Part shown: positions 50,331-60,605 of the stretch, piece by piece | Position numbering within the stretch: position 1 is the first letter of the stretch | Layout of the letters: each line of letters starts with the position of its first letter | Source of the DNA: Bradyrhizobium algeriense | GTDB lineage: Bacteria > Pseudomonadota > Alphaproteobacteria > Rhizobiales > Xanthobacteraceae | NCBI RefSeq assembly: GCF_036924595.1 | Contig: NZ_JAZHRV010000001.1 | Coordinates: forward strand, 6,413,501-6,477,500 | Direction: 5' to 3' | DNA: 64,000 bases | Position numbers and translations under genes: made by a program | Notes under the pieces: model-generated | The model's input: the letters and a program-made list of their open reading frames with translations, nothing else | Told to the model about the DNA's origin: nothing | The model's database searches: none

Positions 50331-52169
50331 CTACGCTACCGCCCGTTCGCCATACATGGCGTTGATTTCGGCGGCATAGCGCTTGTTCACAAAGCTGCGC
50401 TTCAGCTTCATGGTCGGCGTCAGTTCCTCGTCCTCAGGCGTGAGCTGACGTTCGATCAGATAGAACTTCTTGATGGTCTCGACGCGCGCGAAGTTGACGT
50501 TGACTGCCTCGATCTCGCGCTGGATCAGGTCCTGGATTTCGGGCGCACGGCACAGACTGGCGTAGTTGGTGAAGGGAATGTCGTGGTCCTGGGCGAACTT
50601 CTCGACATTCTCCTGGTCGATCATGACCAGGCACGTCAGGTACGGCCGCTTGTCGCCGATCACCACGGCGTCCGAGACGTAAGGCGAGAACTTCAACTGG
50701 TTCTCGATTTCCGACGGCGTGATGTTCTTGCCGCCCGACGTGATGATGATGTCCTTCATCCGGTCGGTGATCCTGACGAAGCCTTCATTGTCGATCGAGC
50801 CGACGTCGCCGGTGTGCAGCCATCCCTTGGCGTCGATGGTCTCGGCGGTCTTTTCCGGCTGGTTCAGATAACCCATGAACAGGAAATCGCCGCGGATCAG
50901 AATCTCGCCCTGCGGCGAAATCGCGACTTCGCCCCAGGGTGCTGCCTTGCCGACCGAGCCGAGCTTGATGCGATCGGGCGGCATCACGGTGGCGACACCG
51001 CAATTCTCGGTCTGGCCGTAGACCTCGCGCATGTCGAGGCCGAGCGCGAGATACCAGCGGATCAGATCCGGCGCGATTGGCGCAGCACCAGTGAACGCCA
51101 GCCGGCAACGATCGAGCCCGAGCATGCGGCGAATGTTGCGGAACACGAGATAGTAAGCGGCGCTGTTGGCGAGCCGCAGCGACAATGGCGGTGTATCGCC
51201 CTGCAGTCTGTACTCCGTCATCCGGTTGCCGATGGCGAGCGCGTTGCGGTACATCCACTTCTGGAAATTCGTCGCGTCTTTCAACGCAATCGTGATTCCG
51301 GAGTAGAACTTCTCCCAGACCCGCGGCACCGCGAGGAACGCGGTCGGCTGCACCTCGCGCAGATTGTCCGGCACCGTCTCCGGGCTTTCGGCGAAGTTCA
51401 TCACCGATCCCAACGCCAGCGAAACGTAATAGCCGCCGACCCGCTCGGCGACATGGCAGAGCGGCAGGAACACCAGCCGCTCCTCGTTGTCGGTCGACGG
51501 AAACAGGTCGTTGGCGTGGCGCATCTGGTGCGTCACGCTCCGATTGGAATGCATGGCGCCCTTGGGCGGGCCGGTGGTGCCTGACGTGTAGACGAGAACG
51601 GCAAGATCGCCTGCACTGCGGCTTCCGATCATCTCATCCCACAGCGCCTCATTACCCTGCTCGTGGTTGCGCCCGAGCGCCGTGAACTCGGCCAGCGACA
51701 GCACCATCGGGTCGGTAAAGCCGCTCAGGCCCTCCATGTCGAACACGACGATCTTCTGCAGCGTCGGACACCGCGAACGGCACGACAGGATCTTGTCGAG
51801 CTGCTCCTCGTCCTCGGCGAAGATCACCTTGGTCGAGGAATCGTTGATGAGATATTCGACCTGCGACGAGGAGTCGGTCGGATAGATTCCGGAAGAAACG
51901 CCGCCGGCGCAGAGAATGCCCATGTCGGCATAGACCCATTCCGGCACCGCGTTGGCGATGATCGACGCGACGTCGCCGGGCCGGAAGCCTGACGCATGCA
52001 GGCCGAACGCGATGTCCTTGGAGATCTGGAGCCACTCGCGCCAACTGGTCGGCTGCCAGATGCCGAATTTCTTTTCGCGGATCGCCGGCCGGTCGCCGCG
52101 GGTTTCCACGGACTTCAGAAAACTCTTCGCGATCGTGTCGGCGACCGTCAGCACTGCCGGTCTGGCCAT
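50331..52169 (-). CDS. AMP-dependent long-chain acyl/aryl-CoA ligase
   Basis: Adenylate-forming ligase of 612 residues (FadD15/ACSL-type). The P-loop is YTSGTTGPPKGAM, followed by YGQTEN, GWLHTGDVG and, near the C-terminus, the lysine in LTPTMKLKR that is needed for adenylation. It activates a carboxylic acid to its CoA ester in the cytoplasm. Its place between livF and livK suggests that it acts on the acid imported by that transporter; fatty, phenylalkanoic or other aromatic acids are possible. Confidence 0.93.
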   Translation of the reverse strand: MARPAVLTVADTIAKSFLKSVETRGDRPAIREKKFGIWQPTSWREWLQISKDIAFGLHASGFRPGDVASIIANAVPEWVYADMGILCAGGVSSGIYPTDSSSQVEYLINDSSTKVIFAEDEEQLDKILSCRSRCPTLQKIVVFDMEGLSGFTDPMVLSLAEFTALGRNHEQGNEALWDEMIGSRSAGDLAVLVYTSGTTGPPKGAMHSNRSVTHQMRHANDLFPSTDNEERLVFLPLCHVAERVGGYYVSLALGSVMNFAESPETVPDNLREVQPTAFLAVPRVWEKFYSGITIALKDATNFQKWMYRNALAIGNRMTEYRLQGDTPPLSLRLANSAAYYLVFRNIRRMLGLDRCRLAFTGAAPIAPDLIRWYLALGLDMREVYGQTENCGVATVMPPDRIKLGSVGKAAPWGEVAISPQGEILIRGDFLFMGYLNQPEKTAETIDAKGWLHTGDVGSIDNEGFVRITDRMKDIIITSGGKNITPSEIENQLKFSPYVSDAVVIGDKRPYLTCLVMIDQENVEKFAQDHDIPFTNYASLCRAPEIQDLIQREIEAVNVNFARVETIKKFYLIERQLTPEDEELTPTMKLKRSFVNKRYAAEINAMYGERAVA

Positions 52170-52305
52170 GCGTCTTCCTCCCTCTGTCGCCTGCCTCAGG
52201 TGCCGGTCTTGGCAACCGGTCTTGCTTTCTTGAAGCAGGCCTGAATCTAGCCCTAACTCGTTCTGAACGCCATGCTTTTGACTGCGACGGTTAACGCCAT
52301 GTCTT

Positions 52306-53085
52306 CTAACGCCAGGTCTTCTTCTTTTTCCAGCGTCGCTCGCCGCGGGCGCCTTCTTCCTTGGCGCCGAGATAGAATTCCTGGATGTCCTTTGAATTCA
52401 TCAGCCGCTCGCAGGTGTCGTTCATCACGACCCTGCCGATTTCCAGCACATAGCCATAATGCGCCGTCTCCAGCGCCACCTTGGCGTTCTGCTCGACCAG
52501 CAGGATGGACATGCCCTGCTCCTCGTTGACGCGCTTGATGATGGTAAATATCTCCTTCACCAGGATCGGCGACAGCCCGAGCGACGGCTCATCCAGAAGT
52601 AGCAGGGTCGGACGGTTCATTAACGCCCGCCCGATCGCCAGCATCTGCTGCTCGCCGCCGGAAAGCTGTCCGGCCGGCTGGTTAATGCGCTCCCTCAGCC
52701 GCGGGAAATAGCCGTAGACCCGCTCGAGATCCTCCGCGACACCGTCGCGGTCCTTGCGCGGATAGGCGCCCATCATCAGGTTTTCCCGCACCGATAGGAA
52801 CGGGAATACTTCACGCCCCTCCGGCACGTGGCTCAAGCCCAGCCGCACGATCTTGTCGGCTTCCATGCGCTGGATCGGCTTGCCCAAAAATTCGATCGAG
52901 CCTTTCTGGGGATCGAGAATCCCGGAGATGGTCTTGAGCACCGTGGTCTTGCCGGCGCCGTTGGCGCCGAGCAACGTGACGATCCGGCCGCGCGGCACCT
53001 CCAGGCTGATGCCGCGGATCGCCATGATCGGCCCGTAATAGCTCTCGATATTGCTGAGCTTGAGGATAATGTCGGAAGCGCTCAT
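52306..53085 (-). CDS. livF: branched-chain amino acid-type ABC transporter ATP-binding protein LivF
   Basis: ATPase of 259 residues: Walker A GANGAGKTT, signature LSGGEQQ, Walker B LLLLDEPSLGL. The C-terminal LivF region LVEQNAKVALETAHYGYVLEIGRV is standard. Start at ATG 53085, ten bases after the livG stop; the apparent extension upstream is in the livG gene. The C-terminal tail is Lys/Arg-rich (RRWKKKKTWR), longer than usual. Confidence 0.93.
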   Translation of the reverse strand: MSASDIILKLSNIESYYGPIMAIRGISLEVPRGRIVTLLGANGAGKTTVLKTISGILDPQKGSIEFLGKPIQRMEADKIVRLGLSHVPEGREVFPFLSVRENLMMGAYPRKDRDGVAEDLERVYGYFPRLRERINQPAGQLSGGEQQMLAIGRALMNRPTLLLLDEPSLGLSPILVKEIFTIIKRVNEEQGMSILLVEQNAKVALETAHYGYVLEIGRVVMNDTCERLMNSKDIQEFYLGAKEEGARGERRWKKKKTWR

Positions 53086-53095
53086 GGCATCATCC

Positions 53096-53854
53096 TCAGG
53101 CGCCGAGATAGGCGGCGACGACGTCGGGATGGCGCTGCACCTCGGACGGCGAGCCCATCGCGAGCACGCGGCCGTAGTTGAGCGCAATCACGCGGTCGGA
53201 GACGCGATTGACCAGCGTCATGTCGTGTTCGACCATCAAGACAGTGATGCCGAGCTCGGTCTTCATGTCGCGGATCCAGAACGACATGTCGTCGGTCTCC
53301 TCGACGTTCAGCCCCGACGACGGCTCGTCGAGCAGGATCAGTTTCGGCTCCGAGCACAGCGCACGCGCGAGCTCGATCACCTTGCGGACGCCGTAAGGCA
53401 AGCCCGAGATCAGCTTGTCGCGATAGGCTTCGAGATCGAGGAATTCGATCACCTGCTCGACGCGGCGGCGATGGACCTTTTCACCGGCGCGCACGCTCGG
53501 CAGGAACAGCAATTCCTGCCAGAGCTGCGTGGTGGAGTGCCGGTGACGGCCGACCAGGAGATTGCTCAGCATGGTCGCATTCTCGAACAGCTCGATGTTC
53601 TGGAAGGTACGGGCAATGCCGAGGCCGGCAATCTCGTAGGCCGGCTGCTCGGTGATGTCCTGGTCTTCGAAAAAGATCCTGCCCGAAGTGGGCGGATAGA
53701 TCCGCGAGATCAGGTTGAAGATCGAACTCTTGCCCGCGCCATTGGGGCCGATGATCGAGAGAATCTCGCCCTTCTCCACCGCGAAGCTGACGGAATCGAC
53801 CGCCTTCAGGCCGCCGAAATGCAAAGACAGGTTCTCGGCACGGAAATAGCTCAT
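53096..53854 (-). CDS. livG: branched-chain amino acid-type ABC transporter ATP-binding protein LivG
   Basis: ATPase of 252 residues: Walker A GPNGAGKSS, a degenerate signature LPYGVRKVIELA (typical of LivG), Walker B LILLDEPSSGLN and LVEHDMTLVNRVSDRV. It overlaps livM by four bases and precedes livF by ten. It works with LivF in energising LivHM. Confidence 0.93.
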   Translation of the reverse strand: MSYFRAENLSLHFGGLKAVDSVSFAVEKGEILSIIGPNGAGKSSIFNLISRIYPPTSGRIFFEDQDITEQPAYEIAGLGIARTFQNIELFENATMLSNLLVGRHRHSTTQLWQELLFLPSVRAGEKVHRRRVEQVIEFLDLEAYRDKLISGLPYGVRKVIELARALCSEPKLILLDEPSSGLNVEETDDMSFWIRDMKTELGITVLMVEHDMTLVNRVSDRVIALNYGRVLAMGSPSEVQRHPDVVAAYLGA

Positions 53855-55002
53855 CGGTTCCGCTCCGATTTCACGTAGATTTTCTGACGCTTGAAGGTGG
53901 CGCGCTTGTAGAGCGGGAATAGCTGGAAGAAGAGCTTTATCTTCAGCCAGCGTCCGTACAGCCCGAGCGGCTCGAACAGGACGAACAGCACGATGATCAC
54001 CCCGTAGATGGCGCCCTTGAGGCCGTTGGCGGAGGCAATGGCGGCGACGTTGCTGTGGATCTTACCCGCGGTCACGCTGTCCGTGCCGAACGTTGCGAAG
54101 ATTCCCGCGATGATGCCGGGCAGGTCGTCCTTCAGATAGGTCAGAAACGGATCGATCATGACCAGGAAGATCGCGCCGAGTACCGCGCCGTGCAGGCTGA
54201 AGGTGCCGCCGATCAGGATCACGATGATGAACTCGATCGAGAGCTGCAGCGTGAACATTTCCGGCGAGATGAAGGAGAGCTTGTGCGCGAACAGCACACC
54301 GGCCAATCCGGTGATACCAGCGCTGATCGCAAACGACTTCACCTTGTAGAGCGAGACATTGACGCCCATGCTGCGCGCCGCCGTTTCGCTGTCGCGGATC
54401 GCGACGAAGGCGCGCCCCGTGGGCGAGCGCAGCAGATTGAGCGTGCCGATGATGGTCAGGATCAACACGCCGAGACAAAGGAAGTAGAAGGTTGGGCCGT
54501 TTTGCGGCACCGCCTGCCCGAACAGGCTCAAGGTCTTGACCCGCATGCCCTCATTGCCGTGGGTCACGCTTTCCCAGCGCGCCAGCACTTCCTCGACGAT
54601 GAAGGCAAAGGAAATCGTCGCGATGACGAGGTAGATGCCCGTCAGCCGCAGCGCCGGGAATCCGACCAGCGCACCGACCACGCCGGTCAACAGGCCGCCG
54701 GCCAGGAAGTAGACCGGGAACGGAACGTTGTATTGCTGCAGATAGGCCGCCGTATAGGCGCCGATCGCCAGAAAGGCGGCGTGGCCGAGCGAGGCCTGCC
54801 CTGTGAAGCCGGTGAGAATCATCAAGCCTACGCCCACCGTGGCGTAGATGCAGACGAACACCAGCTGGCTGACCAGATAGCTCGACAGCACGAACGGCGC
54901 GATCACAAGAAACGCCAGCAGGATGCCGTAGGAGACGACGTAGCCGCTGTGCGGAAACAGCCTGATGTCGTCTTCGTAATCCGTCTTGAAGAGGAACCGC
55001 AT
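53851..55002 (-). CDS. livM: branched-chain amino acid-type ABC transporter permease LivM
   Basis: Inner-membrane permease of 383 residues. ATG 55002 overlaps the livH stop (TGATG), so the much longer upstream open frame is spurious. About eight membrane helices are visible, with GFTGQASLGHAAFLAIGAYT and GLAGVLFAHKLSFISPEMFTLQLSIEFI as family landmarks. The C-terminal cytoplasmic tail is basic. It is co-translated with livH and livG. Confidence 0.93.
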   Translation of the reverse strand: MRFLFKTDYEDDIRLFPHSGYVVSYGILLAFLVIAPFVLSSYLVSQLVFVCIYATVGVGLMILTGFTGQASLGHAAFLAIGAYTAAYLQQYNVPFPVYFLAGGLLTGVVGALVGFPALRLTGIYLVIATISFAFIVEEVLARWESVTHGNEGMRVKTLSLFGQAVPQNGPTFYFLCLGVLILTIIGTLNLLRSPTGRAFVAIRDSETAARSMGVNVSLYKVKSFAISAGITGLAGVLFAHKLSFISPEMFTLQLSIEFIIVILIGGTFSLHGAVLGAIFLVMIDPFLTYLKDDLPGIIAGIFATFGTDSVTAGKIHSNVAAIASANGLKGAIYGVIIVLFVLFEPLGLYGRWLKIKLFFQLFPLYKRATFKRQKIYVKSERNR

Positions 55003-55877
55003 CAGACCTTCTTCCGCGTATGAATACCGAACAGGCCTTCGGGCTTGAGCAGCAGCACCACCAGCAGAACGATGTAGGGCGCGACGTCCTTCCAGCCCTG
55101 CGGCAGGTAGAAGCCGGCCATGCTCTCGATCACGCCGATCAGCACGCCGCCCACCACGGCGCCGGGAATCGATCCGAAGCCGCCGAGTACGGCGGCGGGA
55201 AACGCCTTCAGGCCCAGCACGAGGCCGACATTGGAGTGAATGAAGGTGATCGGCGCCAGCAGCACGCCGGCAGCGGTCGCGACCGCAGCACTGATCGCCC
55301 ACACGATCGACACCACGCGCTTGACCGGAATGCCCATGTAGTAGGCGGCCAGCATGTTCTCGGAGCTGGCACGCATCGCGGTGCCGAGCGTGGTGCGGTT
55401 GAAGAACAGATACAGCAGCGCGCAAAGGATCACGGTTGCGGCGATCACCGAGAGCTTGTCGTATGCCAGCACCAGCGAGCCGATCCGCAACACGCCATCG
55501 CTGAACGGCGTGTCGATCTTGAAATCGTCGGTGCCCCAGATCATGCCGACCACGGACCGCAGGAAATATCCGAGCCCGATCGTCGCCATGATGATGGAAA
55601 ACTGCGGATAGCCGAGGATCGGACGCACCACGACGCGTTCGGCTAGCATGCCGAACGCCGCCATGGCGATGACCGCGCCGGCGAATCCGAGCCAGTAGTT
55701 GAGGCCGAGCATGCCGATGAAGGTGAAGGCGAAGAACCCGCCCAACATCATCAAATCGCCCTGGGCGAAATTGACGACCTCGGTTGCCTTGTAAACGAGC
55801 ACGAAGCCGAGCGCGATCAGGCCATAGACGCAGCCGAGCGCGATGCCACTCACCAGCTGCTGAACGAAGTCCAGCAT
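55002..55877 (-). CDS. livH: branched-chain amino acid-type ABC transporter permease LivH
   Basis: Inner-membrane permease of 291 residues; typical start MLDFVQQLVSGIALGCVYGLIALGF. Landmarks are YKATEVVNFAQGDLMMLGGF and AFPAAVLGGFGSIPGAVVGG. ATG 55877 is chosen because GGGAGGGA lies at a suitable distance; ATG 55880 is directly adjacent. It is the first gene of the livHMGF-ligase-livK group; its promoter should lie between 55880 and 56170. Confidence 0.92.
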   Translation of the reverse strand: MLDFVQQLVSGIALGCVYGLIALGFVLVYKATEVVNFAQGDLMMLGGFFAFTFIGMLGLNYWLGFAGAVIAMAAFGMLAERVVVRPILGYPQFSIIMATIGLGYFLRSVVGMIWGTDDFKIDTPFSDGVLRIGSLVLAYDKLSVIAATVILCALLYLFFNRTTLGTAMRASSENMLAAYYMGIPVKRVVSIVWAISAAVATAAGVLLAPITFIHSNVGLVLGLKAFPAAVLGGFGSIPGAVVGGVLIGVIESMAGFYLPQGWKDVAPYIVLLVVLLLKPEGLFGIHTRKKV

Positions 55878-56171
55878 CATTCCCTCCCCGATGCCGGGCG
55901 ATTCTGTCGATCGCCTCTTCCGCATCTTGTGTCTACACGCTACCCGGCATCCACGATGCCGAACAGCTGCATATGTCCCGCTGCATTGAGCCCAAAGCGC
56001 CGAGCCCTGTCAACAAAGCGCTGGCTGCTGTGTTGTTAAGAATTGCGCAGAAATGCCGCAGCCCGGGAAGTTGCGGGGTTCGGCACGATTTGGGCCGCGA
56101 GATTCACCGCGCCGAAAGTTCTTCGGTCCATGTTTCGACAACGACAATGCGAACCGGACCGTCCCGTCACT

Positions 56172-56920
<749 letters not shown>

Positions 56921-56924
<4 letters not shown>

Positions 56925-58444
56925 GTTCGGCCGCGGCGCTCACCTGGTTTGCCCGGCACGAGATCCGGCTGGCGTGGCGCGAATGGCTGGCGATGATTGC
57001 CGGCAGACGTGGCAAGCGAAAGCGCGCGATCATCGCCCTGATCGTATTCGTCGCCGTCATGCACCTGCCGGCCTATGCGGTGATCGGCCGCTTCGCCGAT
57101 TTGCAAGCCCCGCTCGGCAAGCCGGAATTGATCGTCATCACGGCGACCATCTTTCTCGCCTGGGCCCTGATGCTGTCACAGGCGATCGAATCGGTGACGC
57201 GGGTGTTCTACGCCCGCGCCGACCTCGACCTCATCATGTCGTCGCCGGCGAATCTCGCCAACGTATTCTCGGTGCGGATCGCGGCGATCGGGCTGTCCGT
57301 GATCGGGATGGCGCTGTTGCTGTCGACGCCCTTTGTCGACGTTCTCGTGATCGGCGGCGGCATCCGATGGCTCTCCGCGCTCGGCGTCGTCATCGCCATC
57401 GGCCTTACGGCCGCGGCCGTTGCGATCGCGATCACGGTCGCGCTGTTCAGGTTGATCGGCCCAAGCCGCACCCGCCTCGTCGCGCAGGTCGTGGCCGCCA
57501 TCATCGGCGCCGGCTTCGTCATCGCGCTCCAGGTCGCAGCCATCCTTTCATACGGTACGTTGTCGCGCTTTACGGTGCTGACCTCCGATGCCGCTTCAGC
57601 CTACGCACCTGCGCTCGACAGCCCGTTGTGGTGGCCGGCGCGCGCGGCGATCGGCGATGGCATGGTGCTGTCGTGGCTGATGGCGGGCGGGCTCCTGCTG
57701 CTCGGCGTTGTGATGGCGGTCTTCTCGCCGAGATTTGCCGATACCGTCGTCAGTGTCGCCGCAACTGTCCGGTCCGTCCGTCGCGGGCCGCGCTCGACCG
57801 CATTCCGCGGCGGTTCGCGGCAACAGGCGCTGCGCACCAAGGAGTTCCTGCTGCTGCGGCGCGATCCGTGGCTGTTGTCGCAAAGCCTGATGCAACTGCT
57901 CTATCTGGTGCCGCCGGCCTTGCTGCTGTGGCGAAGTTTTTCCGAAAGCTCGGCCGCGATCGTTCTGATCACGCCCGTGATCGTGATGGCGGCCGGCCAG
58001 CTTGCCGGCGGCCTCGCCTGGCTCACGATCTCGGGCGAAGACGCCGCCGACCTGGTCGCGACCGCGCCGCTGCCGCCATCGCGCGTGATCCGCGCCAAGG
58101 TCGAGGTGGTGCTCATCTCAATCGGCGCCATCTTCACGCCACTGATCGCAGCACTTGCGTTTGCCTCCGTGACGCAGGCGATCGTCACCGCGCTCGGTGT
58201 CATCGTCGCAACCGTCTCCGCGGCCGCGATCCAGCTCTGGTTCCGCGTGCAGGCCAGACGCAGCCAGTTTCGCCGCCGCCAGACCTCATCGCGGCTTGCG
58301 ACATTCGCAGAGGCCTTCTGCTCGATCGGCTGGGCCGCGACCGCAGCACTCGCCGTGACGATCCCGATCGCTGCCGTGATCAGCGGCGCAATGACCGCGG
58401 CAATTCTCGCGGCAACATGGAAGATCAGCCCGCGGCGGGGCTAG
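56921..58444 (+). CDS. ABC-2 type exporter membrane protein (large permease)
   Basis: A 507-residue integral membrane protein with about 12 hydrophobic segments. The N-terminus (LTWFARHEIRLAWREWLAMIAGRRGKRKR) and the mid-protein repeat of that pattern (LRTKEFLLLRRDPWLLSQSL) suggest two fused six-helix halves, each beginning with a cytoplasmic amphipathic stretch. Partner of the ATPase whose gene overlaps it. It ends two bases from a convergent gene. Confidence 0.85.
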
Positions 58445-58446
58445 TC

Positions 58447-59415
58447 CTACTGCTTCTCCAGCCCCGCCCGTTCGATCACTTCGCCCCAGCGCTTGATCTC
58501 CTTTTCGATGAACGGGGTCATCTCGGCCTTCTGCAGCAGCATCGGGCGGGTGCCGACCTTTTCGAAATGCGTGCGCACGCGTTCCGACGTCAGCGCCGCA
58601 TGCGCCGCCGCCAGCCGGTCGACGACCGGTGCGGGCGTTCCCGCCGGCACCATGATCGAGGACCAGCTCTGGGTGGTCATCTCCTTCATGCCGAGTTCGG
58701 CCATGGTCGGCACATCAGGCAATGCGCGTAGCCGTTCCGGCGCGGTCGTGGCCAGCACCTTCAGCTTGCCGGCCTCGACATGCGGGCCGACCGAAACCGG
58801 GTAATCGAACATGACATCGACGCGGCCGGCGATCATGTCGTTCAGTGCCGGCGCGCTGCCCCTGTACGGCACATGCTGCATTTCGATGCCGGTGACGGTC
58901 TTGAACAATTCGGCGACCAGATGCGTCGCGGTGCCGACGCCGGAAGAGGAGAACGTCACCTTGCCCGGATTCTGTTTGGCGTAGGCGATGAACTCAGGCA
59001 CCGAATTATAGGGCGCATCCACAAAGGCGACGAACAGGTTCGGGCTTTCGCCGACCAGATGCACCGGCAGGAAACTCGTCAGCGGATCATAGGACAGGTT
59101 TTTGCGCAACGTGACGTTGGCCGCCATCGTGCCCTGCGTGCCGTAGATCATCGTGTAGCCGTCGGGCTTGGCGCGCGCCACCTGTTCGGTGCCGACCGTG
59201 CCGCCACCGCCTCCGCGATTGTCGATCAGGACCGATTGACCGAGCGTTTTCGACATTTCCTCGGCGACGACGCGCGAAGTCGTGTCGGTGATGCCGCCCG
59301 GCGCGAAGGGCACGACCCAGGTGATCGGACGGCTGGGGAATTCCTCGGCCGAGGCCGATGTGATCGAGGCAAAGGTCACCAGCCAGATCGCAAGCAAGAC
59401 GTGATGCTTCGCCAT
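58447..59415 (-). CDS. Bug-family tripartite tricarboxylate transporter substrate-binding protein
   Basis: Periplasmic binding protein of 322 residues (TctC/Bug). The signal peptide is residues about 1-24 (ASITSASAEE), followed by the family start FPSRPITWVVPFAPGGITDT and the conserved VENRGG-type motif, here LIDNRGGGGGTVGTEQVARAKPDGYT. It binds a carboxylate. No TctA/TctB membrane genes are adjacent, so it is an orphan binding protein, as is common. ATG 59415 is chosen because GGGGCGGAA lies upstream and the signal peptide starts there. Confidence 0.92.
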   Translation of the reverse strand: MAKHHVLLAIWLVTFASITSASAEEFPSRPITWVVPFAPGGITDTTSRVVAEEMSKTLGQSVLIDNRGGGGGTVGTEQVARAKPDGYTMIYGTQGTMAANVTLRKNLSYDPLTSFLPVHLVGESPNLFVAFVDAPYNSVPEFIAYAKQNPGKVTFSSSGVGTATHLVAELFKTVTGIEMQHVPYRGSAPALNDMIAGRVDVMFDYPVSVGPHVEAGKLKVLATTAPERLRALPDVPTMAELGMKEMTTQSWSSIMVPAGTPAPVVDRLAAAHAALTSERVRTHFEKVGTRPMLLQKAEMTPFIEKEIKRWGEVIERAGLEKQ

Positions 59416-59509
59416 GGAATTCCGCCCCGTAAAATTTCTGTCCTTCTCGGAGGACTTGCGCAGGAAGGATGACGGTTTTCGCAACGGCTTGCCATGCGGC
59501 AAACTCGAC

Positions 59510-60454
59510 CTATGTCTTGATCAGCTCCAACACCGCCGCTGCAAACGCCTCGGGCGCTTCCTGCGGCAGATTGTGCCCGGCGCGCGGCACCACGCGATGA
59601 ACGCGACGACCGGTGAACTTTGCCGCGCTGGCGGTGCCATCGGTTGCCGGCGCAACGCCATCGCCTGCGCCATCCAGCGTAATCGTTGGCACGGTGACGG
59701 GAGGCAGTGCCTCCAGCCTGTGCTGGATTTCAGCATATTGCGGATCGCCGTCGGCCAGACCAAAACGGTGGCGATAGCTGTGGATCACCACATCGACGTA
59801 ATCGGGGTTGTCGTGGGCGATCGCCGTCCGCTCGAAGCAGGCGTCGTCAAAATCCCAGTTCGGCGACCATTGCGTCCACAATATCCTGGCGATCTCGCGC
59901 CGGTTTGCGGCAAGGCCCGCACGGCCGCGCTCGAGCTGGAAGTAATACTGGTACCAGTACGCCACCTCGCGCTCGGGCCGCAGCGGCGCCATGGCCTTCG
60001 CAATATCCTGGATCAGATAGGAATTGACGCAGACGAGGCCGATGCAGCGCTCCGGCCATAGCGCGGCGCCAACGCAGGCCGCGCGCCCACCCCAGTCATA
60101 GCCCGCGAACACGGCGCCGCGGATGCCAAGCGCATCCATCAGCGCCATCATGTCGACGCCGACCGCCGCCTGCTCGCCCGAGCGCGGTGTGCTCGCGTCG
60201 CGAAACCGGGTCGGGCCGTAGCCGCGCAAATAGGGAACGATGACGCGGCAGCCTTGGGCCGCCAGTTGCGGCGCGACATCGACATAGCTGTGAATGTCGT
60301 AGGGAAAGCCATGCATCAGCATCACGGCCGATCCGTCGGCGGGACCCGCCTCGTAATAAGCGATACTGAGGACACCGGCATCGACCTGGCGCAACGGCTC
60401 CAGCCGTTTCGATGACGGGGCATGCGGAGCCGGGGCGGTGGTCTTTTCAGTCAC
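59510..60454 (-). CDS. alpha/beta hydrolase (epoxide hydrolase / dehalogenase-like)
   Basis: Cytoplasmic enzyme of about 314 residues. Oxyanion motif HGFPYDIH, nucleophile elbow GYDWGG (Asp, as in epoxide hydrolases and haloalkane/haloacetate dehalogenases), and the His in RAGHNLPQEAPEAFA. A GTG start at 60454 is preferred because AGGGAG lies seven bases before it; a start at 60490 is possible. It is followed 94 bp downstream by the Bug-type binding protein gene on the same strand. Confidence 0.88.
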   Translation of the reverse strand: MTEKTTAPAPHAPSSKRLEPLRQVDAGVLSIAYYEAGPADGSAVMLMHGFPYDIHSYVDVAPQLAAQGCRVIVPYLRGYGPTRFRDASTPRSGEQAAVGVDMMALMDALGIRGAVFAGYDWGGRAACVGAALWPERCIGLVCVNSYLIQDIAKAMAPLRPEREVAYWYQYYFQLERGRAGLAANRREIARILWTQWSPNWDFDDACFERTAIAHDNPDYVDVVIHSYRHRFGLADGDPQYAEIQHRLEALPPVTVPTITLDGAGDGVAPATDGTASAAKFTGRRVHRVVPRAGHNLPQEAPEAFAAAVLELIKT

Positions 60455-60605
60455 GGCAAAACTCCCTGGTTGAGTTTTACAATATGGCATCGCCCGCCCC
60501 GATGAAGCAATTCCGGCACGCTGCCGTGCGCGAATGCCATCATGACGTTTCCAAAATTCGGCGATACAGTGCGGCCTGCGGCCTTTGCCGCGGATGGGTC
60601 ATGCC

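Noticed and set aside
55003..55425. N-terminal extension of LivM by 141 codons
   Set aside because: It lies within livH in another frame and is Arg-rich; the TGATG overlap at 55002 marks the real start.
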